From contig CAVPXB010000009.1 of assembly GCA_963709525.1 (NCBI GenBank), positions 434,001 to 498,000 on the forward strand: 64,000 nucleotides of DNA, in the 5' to 3' direction. Below the pieces are notes generated by a model, which did not search any database, was not told where the DNA came from, and was given only the letters and a program-made list of their open reading frames with translations. Positions 59,250 to 64,000 of the stretch are shown in pieces; the stretch's first letter is position 1, and each line of letters begins with the position of its first letter. Origin of the DNA: CAIWHR01 sp963709525 (GTDB lineage Bacteria; Pseudomonadota; Gammaproteobacteria; Burkholderiales; Casimicrobiaceae). The position numbers and the translations under genes are program-made.

Positions 59250-59331
59250 TGGACCGGTGCGGGCCCGATTCGCCTCCCTTGATTTCGCGCCCGGACCCAA
59301 TGCCGCAGCGGCGCCGGGGCGATCGCTGGGC

Positions 59332-61365
59332 ATGGCCTCACGGCTGCACCCGGTCCTTCTTTGGCTGCTGTTGGGGGCGCTCGGCCCGGTGATCGGCGTT
59401 GCGCAGGCGCAGGAGCCGCCGTTCACCACCTATCGGCTGACGGGCTGGGACGGTTATGTCTCGACCAGCTATTTCGCCGACGAGCTGTCCACGTACCAGG
59501 GGGCGATCGGCAGTTCGCCGGGCAGCGGCCAGCGCACGTCGCAGAGCGACCTGCGCGTCGAGGCGTTCCTGATGACGCACGGCTACGTCTATCACCCCAA
59601 GTTCATGACCCTCGACATCGGCGGCGGGCCGATCTTCCAGGCCAGCGCGCTGACCACCGACAGTGTCACCGATCGCAGCCAGAAGCCGCTGTACAACCTG
59701 ACGGCGACGGCGACGATCCTTGCCGACAGGCCGTACAACGGCAAGGTGTATTTCGAGCACCTCAACCCGGTCGTGATGCTGAGCCCCGGGGAAGTGTTCC
59801 AGGAGGAGAACCAGAAGTACGGCTTCGCGTTTTCGCTGCTGGCACCGGTCTCGCCGGTCCCGTTCACCATCGAGCTCTGGCGGTCGCACACGCAGGGCGA
59901 GAGCACACAGCGATTCGTGGACGACCGCATCGACCAGTTCACCTTCAAGGGGGACCGCGCGCTCGGGAGCTACGGCACGACACAACTCGGCTACCAGGCG
60001 CAGCAGCAGGAATCCGCCAGCGGCAGCCTGAATCTGCCGATCCAGAACTCGCGGCTGAACTCGCAGCAACTCAACGCCGATACCAGCCTGGTGCTCGGCG
60101 CCGATCGCAACTACCGGGTCTTCAACAGCATCGTCTATTCGAAGAACGATTACACGCTGGAGCAGGGGCCCTCGCCCAAGCTCGACGATTTTCGCGTGCT
60201 GCTCAATTACTTCGGAACCCACGCGCGCGAGCTGCAGTCTTTCGGGAACTACAACTACCTGCGCAACGTCCAGGATGGCCTGGCCACGACGATCAACACC
60301 ATGAACGCGGGAGTGAACTGGCTGCCGGTGCCCGGATCGTGGGTTACTGCCGGCATGCACGCCAACGATGTGCGGGCACCCACTTTCACGCTGCGGAACT
60401 ACGGTCCCGAAGCCAGTTTCAATTACGAGCGGGCGCTGCCCTTTGGCACGGCGACGGTGGGCTACGGCGCGCGTTACGATTGGCGCGACCAGCGGGCAGG
60501 AGCGGCGCAGACGCCCATCGTGGGCGAGCGTGTCGTGCTGCGCGGAACTTCGCCGTCGACGCTGGCGCAACCGCTGGTGGTCGCTTCGTCGGTGGTCGTC
60601 AACAATGCCCAGCGCACGCAGGTGTACACGGCCGGGATCGACTACGATCTGACGGTGGTGGGGGTGACGACCCGGCTGCAGCGCATTCTGTCGGGCAGCA
60701 TCCTGGACGGCGAGGAAGTCCAGGTCGACTACGCCTACGATGTCGGCGGCACGTACGCCAACACGCAATTCGACCAGAACGTCAATCTCGTCTGGGGTCT
60801 GTCGAACTACTTCAGCGTCTATTTCCGCTATCTCGATTTGCGGCCGCATGTGACCTCGGGGGTGCCGTCGTCGCCACTCAACACGGTGCACGACACGACC
60901 TATGGGACCCGGGCCGACGTGCCTTTGCGTTTCGCGCTGGAGATGCTGGTGGGCGGATATGTCGAGCGCGAAGACCGGCGCGAGACGATTGCGCCGTTCG
61001 TGCGTACCGAGGGCGAGTTCTACGTCAAGAGTGAAATTCCCTTCGTCACCAGCGCCGACCTGCGCGCGGGGATGCGGCGCACGCGCACCGTCGCCGAGAA
61101 TGCGCTGCAGAACGTCAACCTGACCGGCTACGATCTGCTGCTGACCTGGCGCTCGCCGCTGGGCATCACGCTGTCGGCCACGGGCATGTACGAACGCGAC
61201 ACCGGGGGCGTCGACACGCGCGAGCAACGCCTGGGCAAGCTGCGGGCGCTGTGGCGTTTCCGGCGCCTGACCCTCACCCTCGACTTCCTGCGATCGCGCG
61301 AGCTGCAGGGCAGTTTCTCGCGCAATCACAGCACCGGCCAGATCACCCTGCGGAGAGATTTCTGA
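59332..61365 (+). CDS. Large outer-membrane beta-barrel protein
   Basis: 677 residues from ATG 59332; signal peptide (SRLHPVLLWLLLGALGPVIGVAQA|QE). The mature chain is rich in alternating hydrophobic/aromatic strands with polar turns, such as TTQLGYQAQQQESASGSLNL and VNLVWGLSNYFSVYFRYLDLRPHV, and ends in phenylalanine (LRRDF), the usual outer-membrane signature. I see no cysteine in the mature part and no heme motif, so it does not look like MtrB, which has an N-terminal CxxC. By context it may be the porin of an electron conduit. The exact family is not recognised. Confidence 0.82.
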   Translation: MASRLHPVLLWLLLGALGPVIGVAQAQEPPFTTYRLTGWDGYVSTSYFADELSTYQGAIGSSPGSGQRTSQSDLRVEAFLMTHGYVYHPKFMTLDIGGGPIFQASALTTDSVTDRSQKPLYNLTATATILADRPYNGKVYFEHLNPVVMLSPGEVFQEENQKYGFAFSLLAPVSPVPFTIELWRSHTQGESTQRFVDDRIDQFTFKGDRALGSYGTTQLGYQAQQQESASGSLNLPIQNSRLNSQQLNADTSLVLGADRNYRVFNSIVYSKNDYTLEQGPSPKLDDFRVLLNYFGTHARELQSFGNYNYLRNVQDGLATTINTMNAGVNWLPVPGSWVTAGMHANDVRAPTFTLRNYGPEASFNYERALPFGTATVGYGARYDWRDQRAGAAQTPIVGERVVLRGTSPSTLAQPLVVASSVVVNNAQRTQVYTAGIDYDLTVVGVTTRLQRILSGSILDGEEVQVDYAYDVGGTYANTQFDQNVNLVWGLSNYFSVYFRYLDLRPHVTSGVPSSPLNTVHDTTYGTRADVPLRFALEMLVGGYVEREDRRETIAPFVRTEGEFYVKSEIPFVTSADLRAGMRRTRTVAENALQNVNLTGYDLLLTWRSPLGITLSATGMYERDTGGVDTREQRLGKLRALWRFRRLTLTLDFLRSRELQGSFSRNHSTGQITLRRDF

Positions 61366-61367
61366 TC

Positions 61368-62391
61368 ATGCGTCCGCTTGTTCCCGCCTTGATGCTTCGC
61401 CGCTATCGTGCTGGGCGCGTGCGCCAGCCCCGCGACGCCCCCGATCGACGAGAGCGCGACGCTGGTGTGGCCGTCGGCGCCGGCAGAACCCCGCATCGCA
61501 TTCGTGCGGGCGTTTTCGACGCCGGAGGACCTCGGCATTTCCAAGAGCCTGGGAAAGCGGTTGATCGAGCTGTTGTTCGGCGCAACGCAGGTGCAGCTGG
61601 TTCGTCCCATGGCCGTCGTCGAGGCCGACGGCATGCTGTATGTCGGGGATCCGGGCGCGAAGGGCGTGCATCGCTTCGATCTCGCGAGCGGCAACTACGA
61701 CCTCATCGGCGCCGATGGCGGCACGACGCTGCCTTCCCCGGTCGGGCTCGCGCGGGGCGAGGCGGGTGCGGTTTACATCGCCGACTCGGCGCTGGGAGCG
61801 GTGTTTCTGTTGCCGCGTGGGGCCCCGGCCGCGACGCGGGTCGCGCTCGCAGGCGAGTTGCGCCAGCCGACGGGGATAGCCTTCGATCCTGTTGCCAAAA
61901 GGCTCTATGTCGTGGACACCGGAAGCCACCGGATCAACCTCTACGCGGCGGACGGCAGCTTGGCGACGACGATCGGGCAGCGTGGCGGCGGCGACGGCGA
62001 GTTCAACTTTCCGACCATGATCTGGCGCGGAGCCGGCGGCCGGTTGCTGGTCACCGATTCGCTCAATTTCCGCACCCAGATATTCGACGCCGAGGGCCGC
62101 TTCGTCACCAAGTTCGGCCGTGCCGGCGACGGATCGGGAGACTCGCCGCGGCAAAAAGGCGTCGCGACCGACCGGCGCGGGCACGTCTACGTCATCGACT
62201 CGCTGCTTCACGCGGTGCAGATCTTCGACGACTCAGGGCAGTTCCTGCTGTCGATCGGCGGCCTCGGGCGCGAGCGCGGCGATTTCTGGCTGCCGACCGG
62301 AATTTTCATCGGCGATGACGACGCCATCTATGTCGCCGATTCGTACAACCAGCGGGTGCAGGTGTTTCGCTATGTGGGAGGTCCGACATGA
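61368..62391 (+). CDS. Second NHL-repeat lipoprotein (one frameshift)
   Basis: ATG 61368 begins two bases after the barrel stop (MRPLVPALML); removing one extra base near 61398 gives AAIVLGAC|ASPATPP, a good lipobox, and joins the long frame to 62391. The mature part has about six NHL repeats (RPMAVVEADGMLYVGDPGAKGVHRFDL, QPTGIAFDPVAKRLYVVDTGSHRINLY, FPTMIWRGAGGRLLVTDSLNFRTQIFD, LPTGIFIGDDDAIYVADSYNQRVQVF). It is related to, but distinct from, the first NHL protein. The stop overlaps the next gene (ATGA). About 340 residues corrected. Confidence 0.88.
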
Positions 62392-64000
62392 AACGGGCGA
62401 TAAGAGGGGCGATCGCTGCCCTGTTGCTTGCGGCGCTGCCCGGAACGATGCCGGCATGGGCTGCGGTCGCGACGACCAAACACAACCTGTCGACGAGCGG
62501 CCCGGGGACGGTCAAGTCCACCACCGAGAGCGAAACCTGCGTGTTCTGCCATGCGCCGCACAACGGCTCGCCCGCGGGGGCGCTCTGGAACCGACGCGCA
62601 CCGGGCAGCACCTACACGCCGTATACGAGTTCGACGGCACGCGGCAATGCGGGGCAGCCCAACGGTGCGTCGCTGTTGTGCCTCTCCTGCCACGACGGGA
62701 CGATTGCATTGGGCGAACTGCTCAATCGTGCCACGACCGTGGCGATGACATCGACGAACATGCCGGTGGGGGCCACCCGGCTGGGCACCGATCTCTCGGA
62801 CGATCATCCGGTCTCGTTCGCCTATACGGCATCGCTTGCGACTGCGCGCGGCGGCGAACTGGTCAATCCGGCGACCTTGACGGGGAAGGTCAAGCTCGAC
62901 GGTTCCGGGCAGATGCAGTGCACGTCGTGCCACGATCCGCACAACGATGCCAACGGCAAGTTCCTGGTGATGGTCAACCAGGCGTCGGCGCTGTGCATGA
63001 CCTGCCACAGCAAGAGCAATTGGTCGACGAGCGACCACAAGCTGTCGGCGCGAACCTGGAACGGCGTGGCGCCGGACCCCTGGCCGCACACGGAGGGCAC
63101 CACGGTGGCGGCGAATGCCTGCGAGAACTGTCACCAGCCGCATTCGGCACCGGGCAAGAAATGGCTGCTCAATACGGCGACAGAGGAAGGCACCTGTTTC
63201 TCCTGCCACAACGGCAACGTGGCGACGAAGAACATGCAGTCGGAGTTCAGCAAGGCGTCGGTCCACTCGGTGTCGGGCACGACAGGGGTTCACGATCCGG
63301 CCGAGTCTGCCGTAATCTCCTCGCGCCACGTCGAATGCGCCGATTGTCACAATCCCCATGCCGCTTCAGGCAGCGGGCCACTGAGCGGCGTGCGCGGCGT
63401 CTCGATCGCCGGCGCCGAATTGAACCCGGTGACCGCTGAATACCAGATCTGTTTCCGCTGCCACGGCGACAGCCCGGGCAAGCCGTCGCCACGCACGCCG
63501 CGGCAGATCGCGCAGGCCAACACGCGGCTCGAGTTCGGCATCACCAACCCGTCCTACCACCCGTTGGCGGGTGTCGGCAAGAACCCCAGCGTGCCGAGCC
63601 TCATCCCCCCGTTGACGACCGCCAGCACCATCGGCTGTGGCAGTTGTCACAACAACAACGCCGGGCCGGGGGCGAACGGCACGGGCCCGAACGGCCCGCA
63701 TGGCTCCACCTTTTCGCCGTTGCTGGAGCGTCAGTACGTGACCACCGACAACACGACGGAGAGCGCGGCCGTCTACGCGCTGTGCTACAAGTGCCACAGC
63801 CGCACCAGCATCATCGGCAGCGGCACGGGCAGTTTCAAGGATCACAACAAGCACATCGTCAGCGTGCGCACACCTTGCAATGTCTGCCACGATCCGCACG
63901 GCATCAGCTCGACGCAGGGCAACGCCACCAACAACAGCAAGCTGATCAACTTCGACACGTCGGTGGTGACCGCCGTTTCGCCGACGGTGCCGATCCGCTT
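62388..64000 (+). CDS. Multiheme c-type cytochrome (at least 11 hemes; 3' end outside window)
   Basis: Open from ATG 62388 (signal peptide KRAIRGAIAALLLAALPGTMPAWA) to the last base; 537 codons visible. Heme motifs in order: CVFCH, CLSCH, CTSCH, CMTCH, CENCH, CFSCH, CADCH, CFRCH, CGSCH, CYKCH and CNVCH. The first four with CHAPHN, LWNRR, YTSST, LCLSCHDGT and DDHPVSFAY match the tetraheme protein at 57158; the rest is an extension with HxxPHxA-type signatures (CHQPHSAPG, CHNPHAAS, CHDPHG). By export, heme number and neighbours it is probably on the cell surface or extracellular. It is translationally coupled to the NHL gene. Confidence 0.92.
   Translation, partial: MKRAIRGAIAALLLAALPGTMPAWAAVATTKHNLSTSGPGTVKSTTESETCVFCHAPHNGSPAGALWNRRAPGSTYTPYTSSTARGNAGQPNGASLLCLSCHDGTIALGELLNRATTVAMTSTNMPVGATRLGTDLSDDHPVSFAYTASLATARGGELVNPATLTGKVKLDGSGQMQCTSCHDPHNDANGKFLVMVNQASALCMTCHSKSNWSTSDHKLSARTWNGVAPDPWPHTEGTTVAANACENCHQPHSAPGKKWLLNTATEEGTCFSCHNGNVATKNMQSEFSKASVHSVSGTTGVHDPAESAVISSRHVECADCHNPHAASGSGPLSGVRGVSIAGAELNPVTAEYQICFRCHGDSPGKPSPRTPRQIAQANTRLEFGITNPSYHPLAGVGKNPSVPSLIPPLTTASTIGCGSCHNNNAGPGANGTGPNGPHGSTFSPLLERQYVTTDNTTESAAVYALCYKCHSRTSIIGSGTGSFKDHNKHIVSVRTPCNVCHDPHGISSTQGNATNNSKLINFDTSVVTAVSPTVPIR

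Noticed and set aside
59332..61365. MtrB/PioB-type decaheme-associated barrel
   Set aside because: Size and context fit, but I see no N-terminal CxxC or other MtrB hallmark, and the adjacent cytochromes are not MtrA-like decahemes.

Overview
The window is about 64 kb of GC-rich (roughly 65-68 %) DNA from a betaproteobacterium, most likely Burkholderiales or a relative. The evidence is gene order: the dcw cluster running into lpxC, dciA, an M23 peptidase, secA and argJ; the yacG-zapD-coaE-pilD-pilC-pilB block; ypjD-ffh-rpsP-rimM-trmD-rplS; rsmI-lpoA-yraN-gmhA-dolP; and linked urease (ure) and urea ABC transporter (urt) genes. I see no tRNA, rRNA, CRISPR array, phage or intact insertion sequence.

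Layout. 1-10 kb: peptidoglycan precursor and division genes (murD to ftsZ). 10-18 kb: lpxC, dciA, M23 peptidase, secA, argJ and a DUF815 ATPase. 18-29 kb: mutT, yacG, a GNAT protein, zapD, coaE, type IV pilus assembly genes pilD/pilC/pilB, a GGDEF-hemerythrin protein, a CBS/CorC-type membrane protein and ypjD. 29-33 kb: SRP and a ribosomal-protein/tRNA-methylation operon. 33-40 kb: a J-domain/RDD/TPR fusion, an AEC carrier, hldE-type heptose gene, a dolP (BON) remnant, gmhA, yraN, lpoA, rsmI. 40-50 kb: ureB tail, ureC, ureE, ureF, ureG, then urtABCDE, preceded by a sigma54-type promoter. 50-56 kb: a large secreted protein with one CxxCH motif and six Ig-like repeats, divergent from a NarL-type two-component pair. 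56-64 kb: two FNR-type boxes, a tetraheme cytochrome, an NHL-repeat lipoprotein, a large outer-membrane beta-barrel, a second NHL lipoprotein and a multiheme cytochrome (11 CxxCH visible) that runs off the end.

The most unusual part is this last block. It looks like an anaerobically controlled outer-membrane electron-transfer module (cytochrome, NHL propeller, barrel, NHL propeller, cytochrome). I do not recognise it as the classic MtrAB-type conduit.

Two palindromic intergenic repeat families are present: a 165-bp hairpin element whose first bases supply the TGA stop of the upstream gene (two full copies and one stub), and a 103-127 bp element with TTGATCCGGCA ends (three copies).

Sequence quality matters. 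Many conserved and mostly essential genes are broken by small indels, most of them one-base insertions. They cluster at about 3.5-7.7 kb and 40.4-43.3 kb, with isolated cases elsewhere (ftsZ end, ypjD, yraN, urtA, urtD, second NHL gene). I treat these as assembly or consensus errors, not real pseudogenes, and give the full intended span of each gene.
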